DNA of 64,000 nucleotides from FEN-1297 sp963834015 (GCA_963834015.1 CAWIAG010000002.1:930001-994000), one strand, 5' to 3'; positions 33,022 to 42,515 are shown, numbered from the stretch's first letter. Numbers and translations: made by a program. Notes: generated by a model not told the origin, from the letters alone.

Positions 33022-33492
33022 TTAAACTTCAAAGTAATTTTCTTCTTCTTTTTTGAATATCTCTAAAATTTCTTCCGAGGTTGTCGCCTTAATCAATTTT
33101 TCCCTGAATTCATCTTTATTCATCATACGTGAAATACGGCTTAAAAGCTTTATATGTTTGCTTACCAGATTATCTTTTCCAACCAAAAGAAAAACAAGAT
33201 TTACCGGGTGGCCGTCAAGTGAATCATATTCAATCGGTTTATTAGATTTTCCGAAAGCGGCTAAAATATCATTTACTGCATTTGTTTTACCGTGTGGAAT
33301 TGCAAATCCTTTACCTACCCCTGTGGACATTATTTTTTCCCTTTCCAGCACTGCGTCTCTAACTTTCTCTAAATCAACTACCCTGGTATCTTCTTTAAAT
33401 AAATCAATAAGTTCATTTATAACTTCTTCTTTTGTCTGTCCCTGAAGACTGGGAATAATATAATTGTTATTTAATAATTCCAATACTTTCAT
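33022..33492 (-). CDS. PTS EIIA-Ntr-like phosphocarrier protein
   Basis: A 156-residue EIIA domain of the fructose/nitrogen type. The phospho-accepting His67 is in FAIPHGKT, in the standard position; the protein has the VFLLVGKDNLVSKHIKLLSRISRM region typical of the family. No EIIB or EIIC is present nearby, so a regulatory function (nitrogen or potassium related) is more likely than sugar transport. The gap to hisS has no gene. Confidence 0.88.
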   Translation of the reverse strand: MKVLELLNNNYIIPSLQGQTKEEVINELIDLFKEDTRVVDLEKVRDAVLEREKIMSTGVGKGFAIPHGKTNAVNDILAAFGKSNKPIEYDSLDGHPVNLVFLLVGKDNLVSKHIKLLSRISRMMNKDEFREKLIKATTSEEILEIFKKEEENYFEV

Positions 33493-33682
33493 TCAATACC
33501 ACCGGCTTTCATCTGGTTAATTAAAATTTCGAAAATCAACCACTAATTTAATACTCTGCATTAAGTTTAGCAATTAATATTGTTATCAATATATAAAATA
33601 TTACATTATACACAAATAGCATTCTTTTACCTTATGCAAAATTATGCTTAAAATTGAACGGAATTGCGTCTAACTGGAAAGT

Positions 33683-34168
33683 TTAGTTTAGTAGGGTGGA
33701 TAGTTTAATAATGGCATTTTGAGCTGGTTCATAAGTGCCGTCAATTGCAACGGCTTTATTGAAATTTCGTAAAGCATTCATCCAATCTCCCTCTTTTTCA
33801 TATATCTTTCCAAGATTATAATAAGAGTAACAGTTTGAATTAGGCGAATTTATTTGAATAGCCCTTTCAAACCAGGCAATAGCCTCTTCATCCATTTCTA
33901 TACTGACAAGATAAGACCCTATATCATGATATAAAGAACCAAGTTGTGGCTCCAATTCAATTGCTTTTTTACATAATTCTATTGCAAGATTAAACTTGCC
34001 CTGTAGGCTGTATACTTCCGCCAGGCGGCTGTATGCCCTGGCCGACGGAAAAATTCGTATTGAAGCTCGATATGCTAAAATTGCATTTTCAAGCTTCCCA
34101 TCCATATGAAGTTTATAAGCTCTGTCAAAAAATTCAGTTGCAATAGAAATAGTGTCCTTTTCATTCAT
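33683..34168 (-). CDS. Tetratricopeptide-repeat protein
   Basis: A 161-residue protein of about four TPR units, recognised by repeats with the W/Y-x-x-L-G-x-x-Y and A-x-x-x-F-x-x-A pattern (for example YYNLGKIYEKEGDWMNALRN, 20 residues). There is no signal peptide or membrane segment. TPR proteins mediate protein contacts; the partner is unknown. Its neighbours, the EIIA-like gene and ric, give no clear hint. Confidence 0.8.
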   Translation of the reverse strand: MNEKDTISIATEFFDRAYKLHMDGKLENAILAYRASIRIFPSARAYSRLAEVYSLQGKFNLAIELCKKAIELEPQLGSLYHDIGSYLVSIEMDEEAIAWFERAIQINSPNSNCYSYYNLGKIYEKEGDWMNALRNFNKAVAIDGTYEPAQNAIIKLSTLLN

Positions 34169-34448
34169 AACATAACTATATAAATTTTATTTACCGGGAA
34201 AGCCACATTTTATGTATGCTAAAATACACTAAAACTCAAATTGATCAATTCAGGTTCGATAAAAGGTTAATTTTAACTTTAAATGTAATCTTGTATCGAT
34301 GAAAAACCTCGCAAATTTATTACTACACAAACTTTATTTGAAAACTATTATAAAAACCTTCCCAAATCTAAATCCCACCTCTTTAGTTCGGGAAGGCCCG
34401 TAGGCTATTTACCCGTAGAAACTACGCAAGTTAAAATAATATGCGCTT

Positions 34449-35204
34449 TTATGAGAATGCTTTTTCTTGCAGTTCAATTGCTCTGGGAAAAAGGAGATAG
34501 TTCTCAAGATGGACATGCTGATGCAGGTCTTCTTCAAATTCTTTTAATTCGTTGAAGTAGGTTTTGAAAGTTGTACATACTTCTTCCGGTGGATTAAAAT
34601 TATTAGTTAGTTTTCTTATCTGCGACATACTGTCGCCAGCGATAATATGTTCTGCTTCCATCATATTTATCGGATTTGAAAGAGTACCGAAATATGGTCG
34701 CTCAGTTTTTAATTTTTGTTTTTCTGTTTTTACCAAATATTTAATAAAAGGGAAAAGTATTTCTTCTTCTTTCATTAAATGCTGCTTCAGGTCCTTTGAA
34801 ACTCTCAGAAAAATCGAATGAATTTCTATAGTCTCCGGATGATTTTCTCCGTGTTTCATAGCTACTTTTTCTGCATGAGTCAATATTGAAGGGATTGAAT
34901 TGCGAACGTAATTGTGATGATTATTAATAATGTAATCTACTAAAAAATCTAATTCCCACCCGGCAGTTCTTAAAAAGCTACTATAAGAAGAAATTTCTGT
35001 GTTTTGTAGTTCCGTTAAAATTTCCTCTTCAATAAGATTTTTCTCTATACATGCATCGGAAAGTGATTTATTTCCTCTGCAGCAAAAATCAAGACTGTAC
35101 TTTTCAAAAATACCTGCAGCCCGGAAATTTTTTGATACTATCTGTGATAAAGTTAATTCCCCGTATAATCCCTGTTCGGTTGTGAAATTATTGTTAGTCT
35201 CCAT
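34449..35204 (-). CDS. ric: Ric/ScdA-type iron-sulfur repair di-iron protein
   Basis: A 251-residue protein that repairs iron-sulfur clusters damaged by nitric oxide or oxidants. The N-terminal ScdA_N domain has the Cys pair FCCRGNKSL, and the C-terminal hemerythrin-like domain carries His and Glu ligands in NNHHNYV, HAEKVAMKHG, HLMKEEEILFPF, EAEHIIAG and HQHVHLENYLLFPRA. It overlaps the 4Fe-4S membrane-protein gene by 11 bases, so both are one operon, and the operon's promoter region holds an Rrf2-type operator. A direct repeat and small hairpin (CGTAGAAACTACG, near 34411-34425) lie after its stop; their role is unclear. Confidence 0.92.
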   Translation of the reverse strand: METNNNFTTEQGLYGELTLSQIVSKNFRAAGIFEKYSLDFCCRGNKSLSDACIEKNLIEEEILTELQNTEISSYSSFLRTAGWELDFLVDYIINNHHNYVRNSIPSILTHAEKVAMKHGENHPETIEIHSIFLRVSKDLKQHLMKEEEILFPFIKYLVKTEKQKLKTERPYFGTLSNPINMMEAEHIIAGDSMSQIRKLTNNFNPPEEVCTTFKTYFNELKEFEEDLHQHVHLENYLLFPRAIELQEKAFS

Positions 35205-36285
35205 TGCTTACTCCTTTACTATTATTATTTATTTTTATACTCTTAACATTTGCAGTCCCTATCGGGTGTCCGTAAGAGTCCATCAGCTTATAGTGAATTA
35301 GATATTGTTCTTTTGTAATCTTGTTCTGCCAGTGCCCCGTTGCTATCCCGGTACCAGTTACTGCTAGAAAAATTATAATTATTCCTAATGCAACATATTT
35401 TTTAGGCAGTTTTTTCTTCTTAAAAATGGTTTGGATTTGTAAAGTATCTGCTACAGGACATGCATCAACACAGTTCAGGCATGATGTACATTCATCGGAA
35501 TAAACAGTAATAACTTTATCAACTTTAATTGCCGACGGACATGCCTTTGCGCATAATCCGCAATCTGTACAGCTAAGTGCGTTGCGTTTTATCTTGTTTG
35601 GGCTAAAAAATGAAATTATACCGAGTAATGCTCCATAGGGACAGAGAAACCTGCACCAGAAGTTTCGAATAAAAACCGAGAGAAGAAAAAGCGAACTGAG
35701 TACTATAATCGAAATTCTTGAAATATTTGCAAAAAAATAATACATTTTTAAATCGGCAATCTGGTTATATGGGCTGTCCAGAAAGGCTTTAACCGAATTT
35801 ATATCCATTAATAAGAAAACTGAATATAAAAGGAATCCTAAAAGGAGATATTTCAAAGTCCTTAAGGGTATATCAATCCAGCGCGGTAATATTAGTTTTC
35901 TTCTAAATATTCTCTCTCCGAAATCGCCTATCATTTCAGATATAAATCCAACAGGGCATAACCAACTGCAAAATGATTTGCCGAATACGAACGACATTAA
36001 GAGAATAGAAATAAAAATAAATATTCCCGCAGGATGGGCAAAATGGATTTCACCCGTGGAAAGGAATAAATAAAAACTCATCATAGAACTGATCGGTAAA
36101 AACCCGTCAACGCCGGGCGGCCTGTTAAAATAAACTGATCCCCCGTTTGTTTCTAAAAAATGTATAAACCTGTAAAAGTCTATACCTATCCAGATACATA
36201 AAATGGCAAAGACCAACTGAATTGCAAATCTAATATTCTGTAACGGTTTGTCTGTGTTTCTAATTATTTTCTTTTTTATTTTCAT
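35194..36285 (-). CDS. NapH/CcoG-like 4Fe-4S membrane protein
   Basis: A 363-residue polytopic membrane protein with five or six helices and a cytoplasmic ferredoxin-type domain. CSWLCPVGFISE and CRFLCPYGALLG pairs lie in the membrane part, as in NapH and NosR-type electron carriers, followed by two 4Fe-4S motifs CTDCGLCAKACPSAI and CTSCLNCVDACPVAD. The C-terminus extends beyond the helices with a hydrophobic segment and a KEQYLIHYKLMD tail. It probably passes electrons from the quinone pool toward an NO- or stress-related acceptor, or reduces Ric. Its start is overlapped by an Rrf2-type operator. Confidence 0.88.
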   Translation of the reverse strand: MKIKKKIIRNTDKPLQNIRFAIQLVFAILCIWIGIDFYRFIHFLETNGGSVYFNRPPGVDGFLPISSMMSFYLFLSTGEIHFAHPAGIFIFISILLMSFVFGKSFCSWLCPVGFISEMIGDFGERIFRRKLILPRWIDIPLRTLKYLLLGFLLYSVFLLMDINSVKAFLDSPYNQIADLKMYYFFANISRISIIVLSSLFLLSVFIRNFWCRFLCPYGALLGIISFFSPNKIKRNALSCTDCGLCAKACPSAIKVDKVITVYSDECTSCLNCVDACPVADTLQIQTIFKKKKLPKKYVALGIIIIFLAVTGTGIATGHWQNKITKEQYLIHYKLMDSYGHPIGTANVKSIKINNNSKGVSNGD

Positions 36286-36308
36286 TATCGGATATTTTTA
36301 TCTGATTA
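36285..36308. promoter_or_regulatory. Rrf2-type operator at the start of the 4Fe-4S/ric operon
   Basis: On the minus strand TAATCAGAT-N6-ATCCGATAA, an imperfect palindrome with the same half-site and spacing as the perfect copy at 36767-36790. It overlaps the first base of the start codon of the membrane-protein gene, so binding would block translation or transcription of the operon. Confidence 0.7.
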
Positions 36309-36324
36309 TACATTAAAAAAATAT

Positions 36325-36762
36325 TTATTCGCTTAAATGAGCAATTTTATTTAAGGTGCTGTCCTTTAATTGATCAAGCGTCTGATCTGTTAGCATATTA
36401 TAAGCATTTGTGCGTAATGCCCCCCATTTATCATGGAGTGGGCATGGATGCTGCGGAGAACAATTTGGAAAACCCAAAACACAGGAATTAAATATTCCTA
36501 GTCCGTCTATCGCCGCTATTATATCAATTAACCTGATTAACTCCGGGGCTTTTGCCAATGCAAACCCGCCGGATTTGCCTTTTTTTGAATAAACTAAACC
36601 GCTCTCTGTAAGATTCTGAAGTATCTTAGAGACAAATTCCTTCGGAATATTTAGTTTATTAGCAATTTCTTCAGCAGGAATAACCTCACCGGTTTGCCCG
36701 GCGGCAAGAAACAGTACCGCCTGAAGCCCGTATTCGCATTTTTTTGAAAAAATTACCGTCAT
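36325..36762 (-). CDS. Rrf2-family iron-sulfur transcriptional regulator (NsrR-like)
   Basis: A 145-residue winged-helix regulator of the IscR/NsrR group. The DNA-binding helix has ANKLNIPKEFVSKILQNLTESGLVYSKKG-type sequence, with the conserved GKSGGFALAK wing. Three Cys in FNSCVLGFPNCSPQHPCPLHD are placed as cluster ligands, so it probably senses NO or iron-sulfur state. Palindromes with the same half-sites in front of itself and in front of the 4Fe-4S/ric operon show both autoregulation and control of its neighbours. Standard length. Confidence 0.9.
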   Translation of the reverse strand: MTVIFSKKCEYGLQAVLFLAAGQTGEVIPAEEIANKLNIPKEFVSKILQNLTESGLVYSKKGKSGGFALAKAPELIRLIDIIAAIDGLGIFNSCVLGFPNCSPQHPCPLHDKWGALRTNAYNMLTDQTLDQLKDSTLNKIAHLSE

Positions 36763-36766
36763 TTTA

Positions 36767-36790
36767 TAATCAGATTAAATTATCTGATTA
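36767..36790. promoter_or_regulatory. Perfect operator palindrome before the Rrf2 gene
   Basis: TAATCAGAT (36767-36775) and ATCTGATTA (36782-36790) are perfect inverted repeats around TAAATT, ending five bases before the Rrf2 start codon. The arrangement fits negative autoregulation by the adjacent regulator. Confidence 0.8.
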
Positions 36791-36870
36791 AAGATAACGA
36801 AGTTTTTTTAATTAGTCAAATTAATTTTTCTTCCAAATTGCATTTTTAAAAAAATGTACATAATTGTTTA

Positions 36871-36902
36871 TCACCTGGAAAATAAATTGATTTTCCCGGT
36901 GA
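36871..36902. promoter_or_regulatory. Inverted repeat upstream of the FmdB gene
   Basis: TCACCTGGAAAAT (36871-36883) and ATTTTCCCGGTGA (36890-36902) match at 12 of 13 positions around AAATTG. It is 74 bases before the FmdB ATG and unlike the Rrf2 sites, so a different regulator may bind. No T run follows. Confidence 0.5.
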
Positions 36903-36975
36903 GTATAATTTGATTATTTTTAGGGAGTAAAAATATAGATCATGATTCTAATTTCTAATTTATTGAGGATATATA

Positions 36976-37221
36976 ATGCCTATTTTTGAATACCGCTGCT
37001 TAAAGTGCAATACTAAGTTTGAAGTACTGCATAAATCAAGCAGCTCTGCCGGAGAAGTTACGTGCCCTAATTGTGATTCAATGAATAATAAAAAATTATT
37101 ATCTACGTTTAGTGCTGCTACAAATGGACGGACAGTGGACTCAAATTTCTGTTGCGGTGATGGTTCATCATGTGAAAATAATCAATGCGGATGCGGTTCA
37201 GGCATGTGTGGATTAAACTAA
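36976..37221 (+). CDS. FmdB-family zinc-ribbon protein with Cys-rich tail
   Basis: An 81-residue protein. The N-terminal zinc ribbon has MPIFEYRCLKCNTKFEVL and the second Cys pair VTCPNCDS, as in FmdB-type regulators. The C-terminal tail is unusual: CCGDGSSCENNQCGCGSG and MC within about 25 residues, far more Cys than the family. A GAGGATATATA sequence precedes the ATG. The tail may bind a metal or be a metallothionein-like sink. It is divergent from the Rrf2 gene. Confidence 0.85.
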   Translation: MPIFEYRCLKCNTKFEVLHKSSSSAGEVTCPNCDSMNNKKLLSTFSAATNGRTVDSNFCCGDGSSCENNQCGCGSGMCGLN

Positions 37222-37230
37222 TAGAACTTT

Positions 37231-38154
37231 TTAGTGAGGATTAATTTTTCGTTCAATATATAATCTTCCTATCTCAGCACCTATTATAAAGACTATGCAA
37301 GAATAATAAATCCAAAAAGCAACAACAACGATTAATGCATAAGTGCCGTAAATCCTGCCGAATGTTGTAAAATGGTGAAGATAAAATCCAAAGCCCTGTT
37401 TTGCGGTTTCCCAAAGCACCGCTGCCCATAATGCGCTGATTAAAGTAGAATTTCTGCTCAGTTTTCTTACTGGAACTGTAATATACAAAATAAAAAAAAC
37501 TATGAAGATTAAAACAAGCGAAATTACCAAAAGTAAAAAATGTTCAAAAACCGAACTCTTAAAAAAACTGAGACTTTCCCAACCCTGCGCAGCTTGAATA
37601 ATTAAATCAAGAATAGGGGATGTTATAGTTGTTATAAAAAATATTAAAATTACCATAATTACCAACATAAAATCTTTTAATTTCCCTATTAAGAAATGAA
37701 CATTTGTTTCTATACCCACAACTTTATTAAGAATCGTCCTCATGCTGCTGAACAAACCACTTGCAGCGAAAAGCAAACCGAAACCTCCCACAATTCCAGC
37801 AACGTTCTTATATTCTATAACTTCATTTATCCTGGTGAAAATAATGTTTTTTACAAATTCCGAGTAGTTGTCGTATGGAATAATGGTATCAACCGCAAGA
37901 TTCACCTGCGATTGAATATTATGCGAACTGAGTATATTGCCGAGAACAGCAAACATGATTAGAAAAAAAGGAATGACGCAAACCAGAAGTGAAAAAGCTA
38001 AGCCGCCCGCTAGGAGGAAAACATGATGCTCGTCTACCCGTTTACTTAATCCGATTATATAATGTTTAAAAAATATTTTAAATTTTATATATGAAGGTTT
38101 AAACTGTAAAATAGAATTTACAGTATTAGATAGTATTTGAAGCTTATGGAACAA
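37231..38154 (-). CDS. YihY/BrkB-family membrane protein
   Basis: A 307-residue polytopic membrane protein with six hydrophobic segments and the family patterns LAGGLAFSLLVCVIPFFLIM, LLFAASGLFSSMRTILNKV (central) and YGTYALIVVVAFWIYYSCIVF near the C-terminus. Members were once called ribonuclease BN but are membrane proteins of uncertain function, possibly transport. It is convergent with FmdB after 9 bases and 22 bases from purL. Confidence 0.88.
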   Translation of the reverse strand: MFHKLQILSNTVNSILQFKPSYIKFKIFFKHYIIGLSKRVDEHHVFLLAGGLAFSLLVCVIPFFLIMFAVLGNILSSHNIQSQVNLAVDTIIPYDNYSEFVKNIIFTRINEVIEYKNVAGIVGGFGLLFAASGLFSSMRTILNKVVGIETNVHFLIGKLKDFMLVIMVILIFFITTITSPILDLIIQAAQGWESLSFFKSSVFEHFLLLVISLVLIFIVFFILYITVPVRKLSRNSTLISALWAAVLWETAKQGFGFYLHHFTTFGRIYGTYALIVVVAFWIYYSCIVFIIGAEIGRLYIERKINPH

Positions 38155-38176
38155 AAGATCTTCTTTATGCTTTATT

Positions 38177-40402
38177 TTAAGCGTTCATAATTCTAGAGAT
38201 TGTGTTAAAATAAATATCAGATAATGTATTCAAATTAACTTCCAATTTATTTTTTATCGATAAACTCTCTCCACCGGTTGTCCCAAGGTATATAAAAAAC
38301 TGCCCGGCTGCATTTAATATTTTTTCAAATTCTTCTTTTTTACTTTTATCAACGGAAACAATAATTCTGGACTGGCTTTCAGAAAATAATGAAAAATCAT
38401 CCCGTGTTTTAACAGGTATATCTACTCTTGCGCCCATAAGTTTTTCAATATCAATGATACAGCATTCGGCTAAAGCTGAAATAATACCTCCCTCTGATAT
38501 GTCGTGAGCAGATTTAATAAGTTTTTTATCGATTAGGGAAAGTACTGTATCCTGAAGTTTTTTCTCAATTTCTAATATTATTTTAGGTGAATCGCCAACA
38601 ACTTTATTGTGAACGGCTTTTAAATATTCACTACCCCCTAATTCTTCAAAGTCTTCACCTAATACATAAATTAGGTCATCAACGGATTTAAAATTAGATG
38701 TTGTAATATTTTCAAGCTTCTCAATTAGCCCAACCATACCTATTGTAGGTGTGGGATACACTGCTACGTTTGGGGATTCATTATAAAAACTGACATTGCC
38801 GCCCGTTACAGGAGTATTAAAAAACCTGCACGCTTCACCCATTCCTGCAATAGCTTCTTTAAATTGCCAGTACATTTCAGGTTTATAAGGGTTTCCAAAA
38901 TTTAAGCAGTTTGTAATTGCTAACGGGATACCCCCAGAACAAACAATATTTCTTGCAAACTCTGCAACCGCAATTTTTGTTCCGACTTTAGGGTTAAGAT
39001 AAACATATTTTGAATTGCAATCGGTTTTCATTGCCAATGCCTTATTGGTCTCCTTAATGTAAACAACAGCGGCATCGCAGCCGGGACCGATAATTGTATT
39101 TGTCCTTACCATTGAATCATATTGTTCATAAACCCACCGTTTAGAAACAATGTTTGGCGATGAAAAAACTTTAATAAATGTATCGTAAATATTTTCGGGC
39201 TGCGGCAATTTGGAGAAATCATACTGTCTCAACTGCTTAATGTAAGCAGGCTCAATTGATTCTCTTATATAGACAGGCGCTCCGCCTCCAAGTACTAATT
39301 CATAAGAAGGAATAACTGCTTTTTTCTCACCCAGGTAATCTATATCCAACAAACCGTCATTAGTAACATATCCGACAGTTTCGCAATGCAAGTCCCATTT
39401 TTCAAAAACTTTTTTAACTTTCTCCTCAAAACCTTTTTTTACAACACATAACATTCTTTCCTGGCTCTCCGAAAGCATTATCTCGTATGCAGTCATGCCC
39501 TTTTCCCTTAAAGGAACTTTAGTAAGATCTATCTTCATGCCCGAGTTTCCCTTAGCACTCATCTCACTGGTAGAGCAAGCAATTCCTGCAGCTCCCATAT
39601 CCTGGATTCCGATCAACCAGCCGCGTTTAATAATTTCAAGCGATGCTTCAAGCAATAATTTTTCGGTAAATGGATCGCCGACTTGAACTGATGGACGCTT
39701 CGCTTCGGATTTCTCCGATATTTCTTCAGAAGCAAAAGTTGCACCATGAATTCCATCGCGGCCTGTAGAAGATCCGACAATCATAACCGTATTACCTTCT
39801 CCTTTTGCAACAGCGCTGGCAAATTCATCCTTTTTAACAATACCTACTGCCATTGCATTTACAAGCGGATTATCGGCATAAGACTCGTCAAAATAAACTT
39901 CACCCGCTACTGTGGGCACACCAAAGCTGTTTCCATAATCGCCAATGCCTCTAACTACACCATCAAAAAGAAACCTGGTATGTGCATCTTCCAAAGTTCC
40001 AAATCTTAGCGAATTTAAAGAAGCTATGGGACGTGCACCCATTGTGAAAATATCTCTCATTATTCCCCCAACACCTGTAGCAGCGCCTTGGTAAGGTTCA
40101 ACTGCTGAAGGATGATTGTGGCTCTCAATTTTAAAGGCAACTGCAAGATCATCACCAATATCTACAAGACCGGCATTTTCTTCACCAGCATCTACAAGAA
40201 GACGCCCGCCTTCTCTTGGAAGTGTTTTAAGCAATGCAATTGAATTTTTATAACTGCAATGTTCGCTCCACATAACACTGAAAATCCCGATTTCGGTATA
40301 AGTTGGAACTCTTCCCAATATTTTTTTTATTCTGCCAAATTCTTCTTCAGTTAATCCATGCTCTAAAGCTACTTCTAAAGTTACCTCGGCTTCATTCATC
40401 AA
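38177..40402 (-). CDS. purL: Phosphoribosylformylglycinamidine synthase subunit II
   Basis: A 741-residue small-type PurL that uses glutamine-derived ammonia to convert FGAR to FGAM in purine synthesis. Characteristic segments are YTEIGIFSVMWSEHCSYKNS near the start, FKIESHNHPSAVEPYQGAAT with its ATP-binding Glu/His, and a second ATP-binding half beginning MKTDCNSKYVYLNPK. It needs PurQ and PurS, which are not visible in the window. Standard length for this form. Confidence 0.95.
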   Translation of the reverse strand: MMNEAEVTLEVALEHGLTEEEFGRIKKILGRVPTYTEIGIFSVMWSEHCSYKNSIALLKTLPREGGRLLVDAGEENAGLVDIGDDLAVAFKIESHNHPSAVEPYQGAATGVGGIMRDIFTMGARPIASLNSLRFGTLEDAHTRFLFDGVVRGIGDYGNSFGVPTVAGEVYFDESYADNPLVNAMAVGIVKKDEFASAVAKGEGNTVMIVGSSTGRDGIHGATFASEEISEKSEAKRPSVQVGDPFTEKLLLEASLEIIKRGWLIGIQDMGAAGIACSTSEMSAKGNSGMKIDLTKVPLREKGMTAYEIMLSESQERMLCVVKKGFEEKVKKVFEKWDLHCETVGYVTNDGLLDIDYLGEKKAVIPSYELVLGGGAPVYIRESIEPAYIKQLRQYDFSKLPQPENIYDTFIKVFSSPNIVSKRWVYEQYDSMVRTNTIIGPGCDAAVVYIKETNKALAMKTDCNSKYVYLNPKVGTKIAVAEFARNIVCSGGIPLAITNCLNFGNPYKPEMYWQFKEAIAGMGEACRFFNTPVTGGNVSFYNESPNVAVYPTPTIGMVGLIEKLENITTSNFKSVDDLIYVLGEDFEELGGSEYLKAVHNKVVGDSPKIILEIEKKLQDTVLSLIDKKLIKSAHDISEGGIISALAECCIIDIEKLMGARVDIPVKTRDDFSLFSESQSRIIVSVDKSKKEEFEKILNAAGQFFIYLGTTGGESLSIKNKLEVNLNTLSDIYFNTISRIMNA

Positions 40403-40527
40403 AATTATTCCATTTTTCTTAAATTGAAATGTATTTAAATTGTAGTCGTAAATATAACACTTTTCGTTTTGGATAAGAAAAGTTAAAAAAATAAAAATTG
40501 ACTATATAACAATTTTTCCATGAAATA

Positions 40528-41235
40528 ATGATAAAAATACAAGCTTTAATTCATACACCGTTTGAAAAACCGGGTTACATCGAACAATGGGCTAATGTAA
40601 AAGGCTATAATATTTCATTAACAAAACTTTATGAACCGTTTATACTCCCCGATCTCATTGATATTGATTGGCTTATCGTTATGGGCGGACCAATGGGGGT
40701 TTATGATGAAGAAAAATTCCCTTGGCTTAAAGAGGAGAAAGCTTTTATTCGAAAAGCAATTAACCTCAACAAAATAGTCCTGGGAATATGTCTCGGTTCG
40801 CAATTAATTGCAGAGATTCTGGGCGCAAAGGTATTTAGGAATAAATTTAAAGAAATTGGCTGGTTCAAAATTAAAACTACCATAGAAGCTGAACAAGAGG
40901 ACTTATTTAATCTGTTCCCAAAAGAAGCAATGGTATTTCATTGGCACGGTGATACGTATAATTTACCCCCGCATGCAATTCATCTGGCAGAAAGTGATGT
41001 ATGTAAAAATCAGGCCTACATTTTTAATGAAAGAGTAATCGGGCTGCAATTTCATATAGAGGCTACACCTGATCTCTTAAACGAAATGCTTGCAGGTGGA
41101 AGTGATGAGTTGAAAAAAGATAAATATATTCAGACAGAAGAAGAGATCCGCAACGGGATAAAATTTTGTAAAGAAGCTAATTTACTGCTGCACAGATTAT
41201 TAGATAAATTAGAGAAAAAGTTTGGTGTAAAATAA
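40528..41235 (+). CDS. Class I glutamine amidotransferase-like protein
   Basis: A 235-residue stand-alone GATase domain of the GuaA-type family. The nucleophilic Cys is in VLGICLGSQLIAE, and the His-Glu pair is in LQFHIEATPDLL. There is no attached synthetase domain. It may hydrolyse glutamine for an unknown acceptor or act on gamma-glutamyl compounds. It is divergent from purL by 125 bases but does not resemble PurQ. Convergent with the kinase gene whose end is modified by IS copy 2. Confidence 0.88.
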   Translation: MIKIQALIHTPFEKPGYIEQWANVKGYNISLTKLYEPFILPDLIDIDWLIVMGGPMGVYDEEKFPWLKEEKAFIRKAINLNKIVLGICLGSQLIAEILGAKVFRNKFKEIGWFKIKTTIEAEQEDLFNLFPKEAMVFHWHGDTYNLPPHAIHLAESDVCKNQAYIFNERVIGLQFHIEATPDLLNEMLAGGSDELKKDKYIQTEEEIRNGIKFCKEANLLLHRLLDKLEKKFGVK

Positions 41236-41285
41236 CTTATTTAACAAGAGTCTGTAAAATAATTTGTGTAAATGACAAATTGAAT

Positions 41286-42515
41286 TCATAAGAAAGGCGC
41301 AAGCCTTTGTTCAAACATAATTGAAAAATTAGAAATAACAATGGACCAATTTCTAATAGGCATTGTCCATTTTTTAGATAAATCCCTATAAGCCAAATAA
41401 AGCATTTTTTTTAGAGCATCATCATTTGGGAAAAGAGATCTTGTTTTAGTGACCTTTCTAAACTGACGATGAACTGCTTCCACTGCGTTTGTCGTATAGA
41501 TTACGGTTCTAATTTCTTCCGGATATTTAAAAAATGTAGCCAGGTTATTCCAGTTTTGCTTCCAAGACTTTAAGGCTAAGGAATATTTTTTAGACCAGTT
41601 TTCTTCAAGCATTTTAAGATTCTCCAGAGCAGATTCTTCTGTTGGAGCAGAATAAACCGGCTTCAACTGTTTCATAAATTCTTTCTGGTCTTTAGAGGCA
41701 ATATATTTTAAGGTGTTTCTTATCTGGTGTATTACACAGAGCTGTATTTCTGTCTTAGGGAAAACAGTATTTATAGCCTCAGGAAAGCCTTTCAACCCGT
41801 CTATGCAGGCAACTAGAATATCTTGTATTCCACGGTTCTTTAACTCGGTTAGAACACTAAGCCAGAAGTTGGCACCTTCTGCTTCCCCAACCCAGAGCCC
41901 AAGTAAGTCTTTTCTGCCGCTTACTTCAACGCCAAGGCATGTATAGGCTGCCTTTGAAGTCACTTTCTTAGATTCGTCTCTGACTTTGTAATGAATAGCA
42001 TCAAAGAAAACTATTGGGTACATGGCTTCAAGAGGTCTGTTTTGCCATTCTGTGGCGATGTGGACAATTTTATCGGTAATGTTTGAGATTAAAGTAGCTG
42101 ATACGTCTAAACCATAAAGTTCTTGAATATGTGACTGTATATCTCTAACGGTCATTCCCTTTGCATACATGGATATTATTTTATCCTCGATTGGTCCAAT
42201 GGTTCGTTCATATTTTTTAACAATAATCGGGTCAAATTCTCCATTACGATCCCGGGGAACAGTAATCTCGATTTCTCCGTTATCGTTCTTCAAAGTTTTA
42301 TGAGTCTTCCCATTACGGCTGTTACCTGTGTTTTTACCTTCGGGGGAATATTTCTCATATCCTAACTGTTCGGTAAGTTCACTTTCCAGCATTTGTTCGA
42401 GAGATTTAGCGATAAGTTTCTTAATGGCTCCATCTTTACCCATTAAGTCTTCGTAGGTTTTTGCTCCTTTAAGATCGGCTTTAAACTGCTCGATCATTTT
42501 ATCGGTAAGTTCCAT
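41286..42515 (-). CDS. IS256-family transposase, copy 2
   Basis: Protein sequence identical to copy 1, again with the preferred start at Met39 of the open frame (42515, after AAAGGAG). All catalytic motifs (DAIHYKVRDE, CIDGLKGF, NAVEAVHRQFR) are present. The two synonymous differences suggest recent duplication with purifying selection or gene conversion. The same leader hairpin is at 42571-42611. Confidence 0.95.
   Translation of the reverse strand: MELTDKMIEQFKADLKGAKTYEDLMGKDGAIKKLIAKSLEQMLESELTEQLGYEKYSPEGKNTGNSRNGKTHKTLKNDNGEIEITVPRDRNGEFDPIIVKKYERTIGPIEDKIISMYAKGMTVRDIQSHIQELYGLDVSATLISNITDKIVHIATEWQNRPLEAMYPIVFFDAIHYKVRDESKKVTSKAAYTCLGVEVSGRKDLLGLWVGEAEGANFWLSVLTELKNRGIQDILVACIDGLKGFPEAINTVFPKTEIQLCVIHQIRNTLKYIASKDQKEFMKQLKPVYSAPTEESALENLKMLEENWSKKYSLALKSWKQNWNNLATFFKYPEEIRTVIYTTNAVEAVHRQFRKVTKTRSLFPNDDALKKMLYLAYRDLSKKWTMPIRNWSIVISNFSIMFEQRLAPFL

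Noticed and set aside
34380..34440. Riboswitch in the gap after ric
   Set aside because: It has a CCCGTAG direct repeat and a five-base hairpin, but it lies after the gene and no known class fits.
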